A stretch of DNA of 64,000 bases from Sphingobium xanthum (GTDB lineage Bacteria; Pseudomonadota; Alphaproteobacteria; Sphingomonadales; Sphingomonadaceae), in NCBI RefSeq assembly GCF_019737615.1, contig NZ_JAHKKS010000008.1, positions 124,001 to 188,000 of the forward strand, written 5' to 3'. Position 1 is the first letter of the stretch; the number at the start of each line of letters is the position of its first letter. The position numbers and the translations under genes are program-made. The notes beneath the pieces were generated by a model. The model did no database searches and had not been told where the DNA came from. It saw only the letters and a program-made list of their open reading frames with translations. Shown here piece after piece: positions 26,468 through 34,515 of this stretch.

Positions 26468-26949
26468 TGGGTCTTCGGCTGCGCCTCGGCGAGGGGGCGT
26501 GTGTGATGCGCGCGCGGACGCATCGCCTCATGCTTGGGGAGCGCCGGGTCGAAATAGTCCCAGGCCGGCGCATCCTTCGCGTAGATCACGCTGTCGGGAT
26601 AGACCTGGTTCGGATCATCCAGCGATCCGGCCTGGATCATGATGATTTCGCCTGGCAGATCGCCGGAAGTGTAGAGCCGGCCGCCGCAGGTGCCGCAGAA
26701 ATGCCGCGTCACCTTGCCGCCCGTGTCGCCCTCATTGGTATAGGTCGCGGGCGTGCCGGTCAGCGCGAGCTGGCTCTTGTGGATGCCGATGATCGTGGTG
26801 TGGCCGGTGCCGGTCGCCTTCTGGCAATCCTTGCAGGCGCATTGCGAGACGAACAGGCTGGGGCCGCTGAGCTTGTAGCGCATCGCGCCGCACAGGCAGC
26901 CACCGTCGAGCACCGTGCCGTCGCTGACCATTTTTGCGCCCCCGCTCAT
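26464..26949 (-). CDS. GFA (CENP-V) family zinc protein, copy 2
   Basis: A 161-residue GFA-fold protein with zinc motifs GGCLCGAMRY, CACKDCQKATGTGH and HFCGTCGGRLY. It is longer than copy 1 at both ends, with a histidine-containing C-terminal tail (HHTRPLAEAQ). It sits ten bases downstream of sdhB and overlaps zapE by four bases, so it is expressed with a respiratory-chain subunit; whether it serves that complex is unknown. Confidence 0.87.
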   Translation of the reverse strand: MSGGAKMVSDGTVLDGGCLCGAMRYKLSGPSLFVSQCACKDCQKATGTGHTTIIGIHKSQLALTGTPATYTNEGDTGGKVTRHFCGTCGGRLYTSGDLPGEIIMIQAGSLDDPNQVYPDSVIYAKDAPAWDYFDPALPKHEAMRPRAHHTRPLAEAQPKTQ

Positions 26950-26959
26950 CTCTCGCGGC

Positions 26960-27745
26960 TCAGAGCGCGCGTTCCACCATCATCTTCTTGGTCTCGGCAA
27001 TAGCCTTGGCGGGCGAGAGGCCCTTGGGGCACACATTGGCGCAGTTCATGATCGTGTGGCAGCGATAGAGGCGGAAGGGATCTTCCAGCTCGTCGAGGCG
27101 CTCGCCGGTATATTCGTCGCGGCTGTCCGCCAGCCAGCGATAGGCTTGCAGCAGGATCGCCGGGCCCAGGAACTTGTCGCTGTTCCACCAGTAGCTCGGG
27201 CAGCTCGTCGAGCAGCAGGCGCACAGGATGCACTCGTAGAGGCCGTCGAGCTTCTCGCGGTCCTCGGGCGATTGCAGTCGCTCCTTGCCGCTCGGCGGCG
27301 GCGTCACGGTTTGCAGCCAGGGCTTGATCGACGAATATTGCGCATAGAAATGCGTGAAATCGGGGACGAGGTCCTTGATGACGTCCATATGCGGCAGCGG
27401 CGTGATCTGGACGGTGCCCTTGCAGTCCTCGATCGCCGTGGTGCAGGCGAGGCCGTTCTTGCCGTTGATGTTCATCGAGCAGCTGCCGCAAATGCCTTCG
27501 CGGCAGGAGCGGCGGAAGGTGAGCGATGAGTCCTGCTCGCCCTTCATCTTGATGAGCGCATCGAGCACCATCGGGCCGCAATCGTCGAGATCGATCTCGA
27601 AATTGTCGTAGCGCGGATTCTCGCCGCTGTCGGGATCGTAGCGGTAAACCTTGAAATTCTTGACGTTGCTGGCGCCCTCGGGGGCCTTGTGGACCGTGCC
27701 CTTCTTGCGCACGACACTGTTGGCGGGGAGGGTGAATTCGGCCAT
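26960..27745 (-). CDS. sdhB: Succinate dehydrogenase iron-sulfur subunit
   Basis: The 261-residue iron-sulfur subunit of complex II, which passes electrons from FAD to quinone. The 2Fe-2S cysteines are in [10 protein letters not shown] and GLACTT, and the 4Fe-4S and 3Fe-4S cysteines are in [16 protein letters not shown] and [15 protein letters not shown]. It begins a minus-strand operon with the GFA gene and zapE. The sdhC, sdhD and sdhA genes do not precede it: the upstream neighbour is a divergent lipid kinase, so the rest of complex II is encoded outside the window. Confidence 0.97.
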   Translation of the reverse strand: MAEFTLPANSVVRKKGTVHKAPEGASNVKNFKVYRYDPDSGENPRYDNFEIDLDDCGPMVLDALIKMKGEQDSSLTFRRSCREGICGSCSMNINGKNGLACTTAIEDCKGTVQITPLPHMDVIKDLVPDFTHFYAQYSSIKPWLQTVTPPPSGKERLQSPEDREKLDGLYECILCACCSTSCPSYWWNSDKFLGPAILLQAYRWLADSRDEYTGERLDELEDPFRLYRCHTIMNCANVCPKGLSPAKAIAETKKMMVERAL

Positions 27746-27880
27746 CGCTCAGGTCCCTGGAGAGGCGCGCGGATCCGACGCCGCGTCGCAAATATGCGGG
27801 CCTCCTAGCGTGTCGGCCTCTCCGGCTCAAGGGGCAGGGCGGTAGCATGGCTTGACCGGCTCCGTTTGCGGCACCCCTGT

Positions 27881-27916
27881 ATCCTTCTGCGCCTCCTTCT
27901 GCGCATCCTTCTGAAG
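27881..27916. repeat. Three tandem 12-bp repeats
   Basis: ATCCTTCTGCGC, CTCCTTCTGCGC and ATCCTTCTGAAG lie head to tail just before the lipid kinase start, in the sdhB/kinase divergent gap. They could influence spacing of a promoter or leader; no function is evident. Confidence 0.75.
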
Positions 27917-27935
27917 GGTGGCGCGTTGCGGCGGC

Positions 27936-28775
27936 ATGACCAGAAGCCTTCTCATCTACAACGAACGCAGCGGCAGCTATGATCCGGCCCTGATTGCACA
28001 GATCGACGCGCTGTTTGCCGATGCCGGCCGGCCGATCGGCCGCAGGCTCGCGCTCGGCGACGAGGAACTGCCCGATGCCGCGTCCGCGCGGGCCGACGAG
28101 CTGGACCTCATCGTGACGCTGAGCGGCGACGGATCGATGAGCGCGGTGGCGGATCGGCTGGCGGGCTGGGACGGCACCTTGCTGGTGCTGCCCGGCGGCA
28201 CGATGAACCTGCTTTCGCGCGCCCTGCATGGTGAGCGCATGCCGCCGCGGATCGTCGAGGCGTATCTGGGAGGCGAAGGCGCCGAGCTCAACGTGCCGAT
28301 CCTGCGCGCCGGGCCGCTCATCGCCTATACCGGCATGATCCTCGGCCCGACGGCTGCCTGGGGCGACGTGCGCGAGGATCTGCGCAATCTCGACGTCGCG
28401 GCGCTCGCCAGCAACGTGCCGCGCGCGCTCTCGGCGACGCTCAACGAGCCGGGCGTCGCACTCGAAGGCCGCGACATCGACTATCCTGCGATCTTCGTCG
28501 AGCCGAGCCTTGCCGGCATTCGCGCCTATGGCGTGCTGGCGGGCAGCGCTGGCGAGCTGTTCGGGCATGGCTGGGCCTGGCTTACCGGGGATTTTCGCAA
28601 TGGTCCGTCGGAATCGCTCGGCACCGCGCCGGTCATGCGTTTCCGCAGTGCAGGGGCGCGGCTCGACATATTGGTCGATGGCGAGAAGGAATCCGCCGCC
28701 TCGCCGATCGAGATCAGCGCCGGTCAGTCGGACGTGCTTTTCTATGCGGCGCAGGGTGAGGTCGGATGGCGCTGA
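27936..28775 (+). CDS. Diacylglycerol/lipid kinase family protein
   Basis: A 279-residue protein of the DagK/YegS lipid-kinase family, which phosphorylates diacylglycerol or related lipids at the membrane. The nucleotide loop is VTLSGDGSMSAVADRL near residues 60-75 (the family GGDGT, here SGDGS), followed by LLVLPGGTMNLLSRAL, the conserved PGGTxN. ATG at 27936 is chosen; a GTG at 27918 adds six residues. The 3' end overlaps the metallophosphoesterase by ten bases, so the two form one unit. Confidence 0.85.
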   Translation: MTRSLLIYNERSGSYDPALIAQIDALFADAGRPIGRRLALGDEELPDAASARADELDLIVTLSGDGSMSAVADRLAGWDGTLLVLPGGTMNLLSRALHGERMPPRIVEAYLGGEGAELNVPILRAGPLIAYTGMILGPTAAWGDVREDLRNLDVAALASNVPRALSATLNEPGVALEGRDIDYPAIFVEPSLAGIRAYGVLAGSAGELFGHGWAWLTGDFRNGPSESLGTAPVMRFRSAGARLDILVDGEKESAASPIEISAGQSDVLFYAAQGEVGWR

Positions 28776-29491
28776 TCTTCCATGTGAGCGATCTGCATTT
28801 CGGCGCGGAAGACAGGGCAGCGCTGGACTGGTTCGCGGGCGAGGTGGAGGCGCACCGGCCCCATGCCGTGGTCGTCACCGGGGATCTCACGATGCGCGCG
28901 CGGCGGCGGGAGTTCGCCGCGGCGCGTGCCTGGCTCGCCACCTTGCCGGCCATGGTTTCGGTCGAGGTCGGCAATCATGACCTGCCCTATTTCAATCCCT
29001 TTGCGCGCTTCGCCGACCCGTACAAGCGCTTCAAGGGGCTGGAAAAGCAGATCGAGCGCCCGCTCGACCTGCCCGGCGTGGACATCATCCCGCTGCGCAC
29101 GACCGCGCGCATCCAGTGGCGATTCAACTGGTCCAAGGGGCATCTGACCTCGCGCCGTATCGCGCGGGCCAGCGTCGCGCTGGCCGAGGCGCGCGGCCCG
29201 CTGCGGCTCATCGCCTGTCATCACCCGCTCGTCGATCCGGCGACGCGCGGCTCGGCGCGCACCCGTGGCGGCGCACGGGCGCTCTCCGCGCTGGCGCGCG
29301 CGGGCGCCGATGCCGTGCTCTCCGGCCATGTGCATGATCCCTATGACGAGACCGTCCTGGTCGAGGGGCGACCGATCCGCCTGATCGGTGCCGGTACCCT
29401 GTCCGAGCGCGTCCGCGACAGCCTGCCGAGCTACAACGCCATCTGCGCAGAAGCCGACGGTCTCGCTGTCGATATCCGCTATGCGGCATAG
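28766..29491 (+). CDS. Calcineurin-type metallophosphoesterase
   Basis: A 241-residue two-metal phosphoesterase with all five motifs: SDLHFG (D9, H11), VTGDLT, VGNHD, CHHPL and GHVHDP. The class includes cAMP phosphodiesterase-like CpdA and lipid phosphatases such as LpxH. Its overlap with a lipid kinase gene favours a lipid-related substrate, but this is inference. It is followed by a long hairpin. Confidence 0.87.
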   Translation: MALIFHVSDLHFGAEDRAALDWFAGEVEAHRPHAVVVTGDLTMRARRREFAAARAWLATLPAMVSVEVGNHDLPYFNPFARFADPYKRFKGLEKQIERPLDLPGVDIIPLRTTARIQWRFNWSKGHLTSRRIARASVALAEARGPLRLIACHHPLVDPATRGSARTRGGARALSALARAGADAVLSGHVHDPYDETVLVEGRPIRLIGAGTLSERVRDSLPSYNAICAEADGLAVDIRYAA

Positions 29492-29493
29492 GG

Positions 29494-29529
29494 CCCAAAT
29501 CCCCCCATCACGGATGGGGAGGATTTGGG
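29494..29529. terminator. Long hairpin after the metallophosphoesterase gene
   Basis: CCCAAATCC and GGATTTGGG close an outer stem, continued inside by CCCATC and GATGGG around ACG, starting three bases after the stop codon. Very stable, without a T tract; probably a terminator and the boundary before repeat element A. Confidence 0.6.
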
Positions 29530-29539
29530 TCTACGTCTC

Positions 29540-29733
29540 TGTCCTACACACCCCGTTCAATGCCATGACAACTGCACGGCCCGCATCCGGGCCCACCGCT
29601 CTTTGAGTTTGTGAAACCATTATAAAACAACGACTTGCTGCATCCGGCAACAAGGCGCCTGCGTCTCACCATGCGCGATATGAGGGAAGTTAGTGAAATT
29701 GCCGGTCGAAACCCGCGGAAATGCGCGGTTTTT
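29540..29733 (+). repeat. Dispersed TGTCCTAC element, copy A
   Basis: Begins TGTCCTAC; ATGCCATG at +20, CGCTCTTTGA at +57, ACCATG at +128. Between +57 and +128 it keeps exact spacing with copy D. It ends with a CCGCG/CGCGG hairpin and TTTTT (29713-29733), which looks like a rho-independent terminator, so this copy could be a small transcript of about 190 bases. It fills the gap between two convergent genes and has no open frame. Confidence 0.6.
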
Positions 29734-29883
29734 CCGTTTGCTGGCGCGTCAGGCAAAGGCAATTAGCTGCGAACTTTGCCATCTTCGCGGCCGGAACGCG
29801 CTCAGACCGGCATATTTGCGGCCAATTGGCGTCCTGCCCTCTGCGCTCGGCCCGAGTCGAAAACAGGGGCTGCGGCAGGCGGC

Positions 29884-30306
29884 TCAGTCCGTATGTGCCA
29901 GCACCATCGGCGCGCCCAGATCCTGCACGAGGCGCAGTTTGAAGACAGTCATGAGATCGGTGGTCTCGCCGGAATAGCGACTGCGCTCCGCACCGATCTG
30001 CGCCGCGCTCCAGTGCGCTACATAGCTGACCCAATGGTCGCCGAGCTCGGCGAGCTCGGCCTGGAGCGTCTCGATCCGGCCCATGAACGGCAAGGCGGCG
30101 CTCAGGTCCGGTGCCCCGTTGGCGGTGCTTGCGGCCGTTGGCAGCAGACGTTCCAGGACCGAGGAAAGCTCCGCCATCAGGGTCAGGCAGGCGTCGGCGC
30201 TTGCCTGTCCGGGACGCGCCGACGCGATGAGCCGATCCGCGAGCGCATCGACGGCGTCATGGTCCTCGAACAGGCTGACAATATCACGCACCGCGCACCC
30301 CCACAT
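29884..30306 (-). CDS. Unknown helical protein, possibly degenerate hemerythrin-like
   Basis: A predicted all-helical protein of 140 residues. The beginning VRDIVSLFEDHDAVDALADRLI resembles small sphingomonad hemerythrin-domain proteins, and a GDHWVSYVAHW stretch has two histidines seven apart, but the full His/Glu diiron ligand set is not visible. A GTG at 30291 (VRDIV) may be the true start instead of the ATG at 30306. The function is not recognised. It converges with repeat element A and is divergent from the dipeptidase gene. Confidence 0.65.
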   Translation of the reverse strand: MWGCAVRDIVSLFEDHDAVDALADRLIASARPGQASADACLTLMAELSSVLERLLPTAASTANGAPDLSAALPFMGRIETLQAELAELGDHWVSYVAHWSAAQIGAERSRYSGETTDLMTVFKLRLVQDLGAPMVLAHTD

Positions 30307-30436
30307 ACAGAGCCGGACTTACCGCGCGCCACCCAAACAAATCCCTGCCGGAGATGATTAGGGTTCTGGAAAGCATGGCCAGAAAACATCGTCGCGGGGG
30401 CTTTCCAGCGCGGTCGAGTTCTGCTCAAATGCTGCT

Positions 30437-31720
30437 ATGCACAAAACCCGCTCCACGCTCGCCTCCGCCCTTTTCGGCGTCCTTCTCGCAACCGCCACGG
30501 TCGCTTCGGCGGCCCCGGCCGATCCCAATGATCCGCTGCTGCCGCGCCTCAAGAAAATTCTGAAGGCGACGCCGCTGATCGACGGGCACAACGACTGGCC
30601 GGGCGCGCTCGCCAGCGAAGGCAAGGACCAGCGCTGGACGATGGACCTGAACAAACTCGATCCGGTCAAGTACGACACCGACATCGAGCGGCTTAAGCAG
30701 GGCATGGTCGGCGGCCAGTTCTGGTCGGTCTATGTGTCGGCCAATCTTTCCCCGCTCGAGCAGGTCAAGAAGACGCTGGAGCAGATCGACATCGTGAAGT
30801 CGTTCGTCGCGCGCTACCCGCAGGACTTCCAGCTTGTGCGCACGGCGGCGGAAGTGCGCGCGGCGCACAAGGCGGGCAAGATCGCCTCGCTCATGGGCGC
30901 GGAAGGCGGCGGCCAGATCGACGAGAGCTTCTCGGTCCTGCGCGCCTATCACGAACTCGGCGTCGGCTATCTGACGCTTACGCACAGCAAGACGATCAGC
31001 TGGGCGGACAGCGCCACCGATGCCCCCAGGCATGACGGCCTCACCAAATTCGGCGTCGAGGTCGTGCGCGAGATGAACCGGCTCGGCATGCTGGTGGACC
31101 TCAGCCATGTGAGCGAGGCGACGATGCTGGACGCGATCGCCGCCAGCAAGGCGCCGGTCATTTTCTCGCACTCCAGCGCCCGCGCGCCGGCCGATCATCC
31201 GCGCAACGTGCCCGATCTGGTGCTGAAGGAAGTCGCGAAGAACGGCGGCGTCGTCATGGTCAATTTCGCGCCGGGCTTCATTTCCGAGCCGTTGCGGCAA
31301 TGGAACGCGCAGCAGGCCGCGCAGGCCGCGCTCAACGCCTCGCTCTATCTTGGCCAGCCCGACCGTGCGAAGGCCGCCAACGACGCCTGGCTCCAGGCCA
31401 ATCCCCAGCCCAAGGTGACGCTCTCCGTCGTCGCCGATCATGTCGATCACATCGCGAAAGTCGCGGGTCATGACTTTGTCGGCCTCGGCGGCGATTATGA
31501 CGGCCTGCCCTTCCTGCCCGAGGGGATGGACGGCGTGGAGGCCTATCCGCCGCTGCTGCTGGAGCTGATGCGGCGCGGCTGGAGCGACGAGAACATCGCC
31601 AAGCTCGCAGGCGGCAACATCCTGCGCGTCATGGCGGCGGCCGAGAAGGTCGCGGCGAGCATGGCGAACGATCCGCCCGCGACGGCGACGGTGCAGGCGC
31701 TCGACGGTCCGGCGAAATAG
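30437..31720 (+). CDS. Membrane dipeptidase, peptidase family M19
   Basis: A 427-residue zinc dipeptidase exported by a signal peptide (residues 1-25, ending VASAAP). LIDGHNDWP is the first metal-ligand motif, the MGAEGGGQI segment bears the bridging glutamate, and VDLSHVSE and IFSHSSARA supply later histidines; GLGGDYDG is near the end. It probably hydrolyses dipeptides or D-amino-acid amides in the periplasm. A short gap separates it from pyrE, which may be co-transcribed. Confidence 0.92.
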   Translation: MHKTRSTLASALFGVLLATATVASAAPADPNDPLLPRLKKILKATPLIDGHNDWPGALASEGKDQRWTMDLNKLDPVKYDTDIERLKQGMVGGQFWSVYVSANLSPLEQVKKTLEQIDIVKSFVARYPQDFQLVRTAAEVRAAHKAGKIASLMGAEGGGQIDESFSVLRAYHELGVGYLTLTHSKTISWADSATDAPRHDGLTKFGVEVVREMNRLGMLVDLSHVSEATMLDAIAASKAPVIFSHSSARAPADHPRNVPDLVLKEVAKNGGVVMVNFAPGFISEPLRQWNAQQAAQAALNASLYLGQPDRAKAANDAWLQANPQPKVTLSVVADHVDHIAKVAGHDFVGLGGDYDGLPFLPEGMDGVEAYPPLLLELMRRGWSDENIAKLAGGNILRVMAAAEKVAASMANDPPATATVQALDGPAK

Positions 31721-31749
31721 GCGCGCGCCCTACGGTAGCGAGTGAAGCC

Positions 31750-32277
31750 ATGACCGACGCAACGCTCGCCGCCGATCTCGCGGCCATCGCCACCCTGCGC
31801 GGCAGCTTCCTGCTGCGCTCCGGCACCATCGCCGACATCTATTTCGACAAATATCGCTTCGAGGGCGATCCAGCGCTGCTCCGCCGCCTTGCCGACGCGA
31901 TGCTCTCGCTCGTGCCGGGCGAGACGCAGGTCCTGGCCGGGCTGGAGCTGGGCGGCGTACCGATCGCGACCGCCATGTCGCTGGCTTCGGGGGTGCCCGC
32001 CGTCTTCGTGCGCAAGCAGGCCAAGGATTATGGCACCTGTCTCGCGGTGGAGGGCGGCGACGTCAGCGGCAAGCGCATGCTGCTCGTCGAGGATGTGATC
32101 TCGACCGGCGGCGCGATCGCCGATGCCGTGCCCTTGGTGCGGGCAGCGGGCGCGCAGATCATCGGCGTCGTCTGCGCCATCTGGCGCGGGGAAGGCGAGC
32201 CACGCATCGCCGGCGTGCCGGAGCTGCCCGTCTATCCCGCCTTCACCCGCGCCGATCTGGAAGGCGCGGCCGCCTGA
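31750..32277 (+). CDS. pyrE: Orotate phosphoribosyltransferase
   Basis: A 175-residue type I phosphoribosyltransferase that joins orotate to PRPP in pyrimidine synthesis. The PRPP loop is MLLVEDVISTGGA near residues 114-126; GSFLLRSGTIADIYFDKYR at the N terminus and VFVRKQAKDYGT mid-protein are typical of OPRTase. It is somewhat shorter than the E. coli enzyme, as in other alphaproteobacteria. It starts 29 bases after the dipeptidase stop. Confidence 0.92.
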   Translation: MTDATLAADLAAIATLRGSFLLRSGTIADIYFDKYRFEGDPALLRRLADAMLSLVPGETQVLAGLELGGVPIATAMSLASGVPAVFVRKQAKDYGTCLAVEGGDVSGKRMLLVEDVISTGGAIADAVPLVRAAGAQIIGVVCAIWRGEGEPRIAGVPELPVYPAFTRADLEGAAA

Positions 32278-32283
32278 CCGGCT

Positions 32284-32706
32284 TTAGAACGCGCTATGAT
32301 AGGCCGCATTGCCCGGCAGGCCGAGCTTCGTGACGCCCGCCCGCTTGATGGCAGCCAATATGGCATCGACCAGCGCATAGCGCGCCTCGGCATCGGGCTG
32401 CAGGTCCAGCGCCGGTTCCACCGCCAGGGCCATGCTCTGGCGCAGCAGCACGCGCAGCTGCGCCTCGCTGACCGCCGCGCCGTTCCAGCGGATGACGTCG
32501 CTGCCGTCGATGGTGACGCGGTTGCGCACCGGATCGGGCTGGAGCGTCTTGGGCGGGACCATGGTCGGCAGATCGATCGCAACCTGATGCGTCTGCAGCG
32601 GAATGGTCAGGATCAGCATGACGAGGAGCACGAGCAGCACGTCGATCAGCGGCGTCGTGTTGAGATCGGACATCGGGCGGGGCGCATCGAACGCGGTATT
32701 GGCCAT
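32284..32706 (-). CDS. ExbD/TolR family biopolymer transport protein
   Basis: A 140-residue protein with the ExbD/TolR plan: a short cytoplasmic start, one transmembrane helix (about residues 20-37) carrying the proton-path aspartate in NTTPLIDVLLVLLVML, then a periplasmic domain. ExbD energises TonB-dependent outer-membrane uptake with ExbB and TonB, but neither partner is adjacent, so this is a solitary copy. An unusually AT-rich promoter precedes it. Confidence 0.87.
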   Translation of the reverse strand: MANTAFDAPRPMSDLNTTPLIDVLLVLLVMLILTIPLQTHQVAIDLPTMVPPKTLQPDPVRNRVTIDGSDVIRWNGAAVSEAQLRVLLRQSMALAVEPALDLQPDAEARYALVDAILAAIKRAGVTKLGLPGNAAYHSAF

Positions 32707-32727
32707 AGTCGCTCTCCATTTCCATCA

Positions 32728-32756
32728 TGGTATAACATTACATATCGGATAGATAT
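32728..32756 (-). promoter_or_regulatory. AT-rich promoter or operator upstream of the exbD-like gene
   Basis: TGGTATAACATTACATATCG and the following GATAGATAT stand out from the GC-rich background 22 to 50 bases before the gene. It includes an ATAACATT half-site like those in alphaproteobacterial Zur operators, and the paired AT blocks could be a promoter. No full operator consensus is met. Confidence 0.3.
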
Positions 32757-32820
32757 GCGCTCGGCAATGGCTTTCGACGCTTTGCAGGGAACGGCGGAAG
32801 GGGATGGGAAGCGCACTTAG

Positions 32821-32844
32821 CCCTCTCCCGCTTACGGGAGAGGG
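32821..32844. repeat. Perfect hairpin CCCTCTCCCG/CGGGAGAGGG
   Basis: Ten-base arms with a CTTA loop, in the long gap before repeat element B. A related hairpin (41007-41030) precedes copy C, so these may travel with, or mark the edge of, the dispersed elements. Confidence 0.65.
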
Positions 32845-32956
32845 CGATTGGCGATGTTCCCAATCGCTTGCAGCCAGTCGTCCCCGCCATGCCCACGCAC
32901 CCCAAGCCTTCCCTTTCCGGCAGCAGATCGAAGAAGGGCCCATCGGAGAAAGCCGC

Positions 32957-33110
32957 TGTCCTACGCCTTTCGATTCATGTCACGGCACTTGCACCGGGCA
33001 CACGACCCGCCGCTCTTTGACCTCGTTAAAATCCCGGAAGTTAGCGCTCTCCCCTCGCCCCGAAGCCAATTTCACACGCCGACGGTGTGACCTTCGTGTG
33101 ACCTTAGACG
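32957..33110 (+). repeat. Dispersed TGTCCTAC element, copy B
   Basis: TGTCCTAC, ATGTCACG at +20, CGCTCTTTGAC at +54, CTCGCCCCGA about 43 bases after the GCTCTTTGA, and CGTGTGACCTTAGA near +138. These blocks keep the same spacing in copy D on the opposite strand. The remaining part of this 645-base gap (33111-33351) shows nothing recognisable. Confidence 0.6.
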
Positions 33111-33351
33111 GCACGGCCATGGGCGATAACGACCATCGTTCGAGCGCCCCGAAATAAAATGTCCATCCGCTGGCCCGGTTTCCCCGGAAATCCCGCTAAA
33201 TCTCATGCGCGGCAACGCGCGGATCGCATTTGGAGCATGGCGCCCTGGCGCCGGCGGCCCGGGCATTGCCGGACGGGTTGATCGCGGCGGCAGTCCGGGG
33301 CCGCACCCCGCCGGCTTGGTTGGCCCGGTCGCAGGACCAGGCGGGGGATGG

Positions 33352-34134
33352 TCAGCCGTGAGGGTGGTGTGACAGCGCCTCGATGACATCGTCGAGCCGC
33401 GCCGGGTCGCCGATCGCGACCACATTGCCGTCGCTCGCATCGGTCAGCGGGTCACCCGCCCAGTCGCACATGCGCCCGCCCGCCCCCTCGACGATGGGGA
33501 CCAGCGCGGCGAGATCGTGCAGCTTGAGGCCGGCTTCCACAACGATGTCGATATGGCCGTTCGCGACCAGCGCATAGTTGTAGCAGTCGCCGCCCCAGAT
33601 GGTGTCGCGGCACTGCCCGCCGAGGATGGAAAAATGCTCCGCCGTGTGGCCGGGAAAGAATTGCGGGCCGGTGGTTGCGAGGATCGCCTGATCCAGCGCC
33701 CGGCAGGATCGGGTGCGCACTGCCTTGCCGTTGTAGGTCGTCGGCATGCCCATCGCGCCCGCCCAGCGCTCGCCGCTGATCGGCTGGTCGATGATGCCAA
33801 GGATCGGCCAGCCATCCTGCATCAGTGCGATCAGCGTGCCGAAGATCGGTCGCCCGGCGATGAAGCTGCGCGTGCCGTCGATCGGATCGAGCACCCATTG
33901 CCGGGCCGCTTCGCTGCGCGTCGCGCCATATTCCTCGCCGACGATCCCGTCGCCCGGTCGCTCCTTCTCCAGCAGGTCGCGGATCGCGATCTCGGCGGCG
34001 CGGTCCGCCTCGGTCACCGGCGAGGCGTCGTCCTTGTCCTCGATCTCGTATCGCGCGCGGAAGAACGGGCGGATCGCCGCGCCGGCGGCATCGGCAAGGC
34101 GCTGGGCAAGCGCGAGATCGTCGGTAAGGGCCAT
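33352..34134 (-). CDS. hisN: Histidinol-phosphatase, inositol-monophosphatase type
   Basis: A 260-residue magnesium phosphatase of the inositol monophosphatase superfamily. VTEADRAAE, GEEYG and WVLDPIDGTRSFIAGRP supply the metal-binding residues, and WGGDCYNYALVANGHIDIVVEAGLKLHDLAAL is the C-terminal signature. The histidinol-phosphatase (HisN) assignment rests on the DPIDGTRSF variant and overall resemblance; other phosphate monoesters are possible. No histidine gene is adjacent. Confidence 0.8.
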   Translation of the reverse strand: MALTDDLALAQRLADAAGAAIRPFFRARYEIEDKDDASPVTEADRAAEIAIRDLLEKERPGDGIVGEEYGATRSEAARQWVLDPIDGTRSFIAGRPIFGTLIALMQDGWPILGIIDQPISGERWAGAMGMPTTYNGKAVRTRSCRALDQAILATTGPQFFPGHTAEHFSILGGQCRDTIWGGDCYNYALVANGHIDIVVEAGLKLHDLAALVPIVEGAGGRMCDWAGDPLTDASDGNVVAIGDPARLDDVIEALSHHPHG

Positions 34135-34228
34135 GCCGCCCTGCTAGCGCGGGATGGCGGGGGTGGCCAGTGTTTCCCAAATCATCCACCACCCTAAATC
34201 CCGGCCTCGTCAATCCGTCCTCTGGGAC

Positions 34229-34489
34229 ATGCGCCTCATCATGTGGCTCTTCACCATCGCCTTCGCGCTCACGGGCCTCAGCCTGTGGGTCGATGGCGGC
34301 TTCGTGGGCGCCAGGGATGTCGCGCGCGGCCTTGGCTTCCTCGCGCTCATCTCCTGCCCGTTCCTCTGGGCGCGGCCGACCGGTCTCGTGCCGGATGCGC
34401 TCGCCGTCGGCGGCAAGCGGCGTTTCATGCTCGGCCTCGCGCTCATCCTCGCGACGCCCTTGCTCCTCCCCTGGCAACTCTGGCTTTGA
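34229..34489 (+). CDS. Small membrane protein, 86 residues
   Basis: An 86-residue protein with three predicted hydrophobic segments (about residues 4-20, 30-46 and 65-82) separated by short basic loops. It resembles no named family that I recognise. The ATG at 34229 starts MRLIMWLFTIAF. It is followed 26 bases later by mutM in the same direction, so co-transcription is likely. Confidence 0.65.
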   Translation: MRLIMWLFTIAFALTGLSLWVDGGFVGARDVARGLGFLALISCPFLWARPTGLVPDALAVGGKRRFMLGLALILATPLLLPWQLWL

Positions 34490-34515
34490 GAGCATCGGAC
34501 GCCTAGATAGGCGCG

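Noticed and set aside
21126-26506. Long plus-strand frames opposite the glycosyltransferase cassette and zapE
   Set aside because: Gln/Arg/Asp/His-rich shadow translations of membrane-protein genes; no ribosome sites or family features.
27881-27916. Tandem repeats as a possible CRISPR
   Set aside because: Only three 12-bp units without spacers, and no cas genes in the window.
29560-29568. Short peptide beginning at the conserved ATG of the TGTCCTAC elements
   Set aside because: In copy A the frame stops after two codons (ATG CCA TGA) and frames differ between copies, so the ATG is not a shared start codon.
32707-33351. A hidden gene in the 645-base gap
   Set aside because: Frames are short and overlap the hairpin and element B; none has a ribosome site or a recognisable product.
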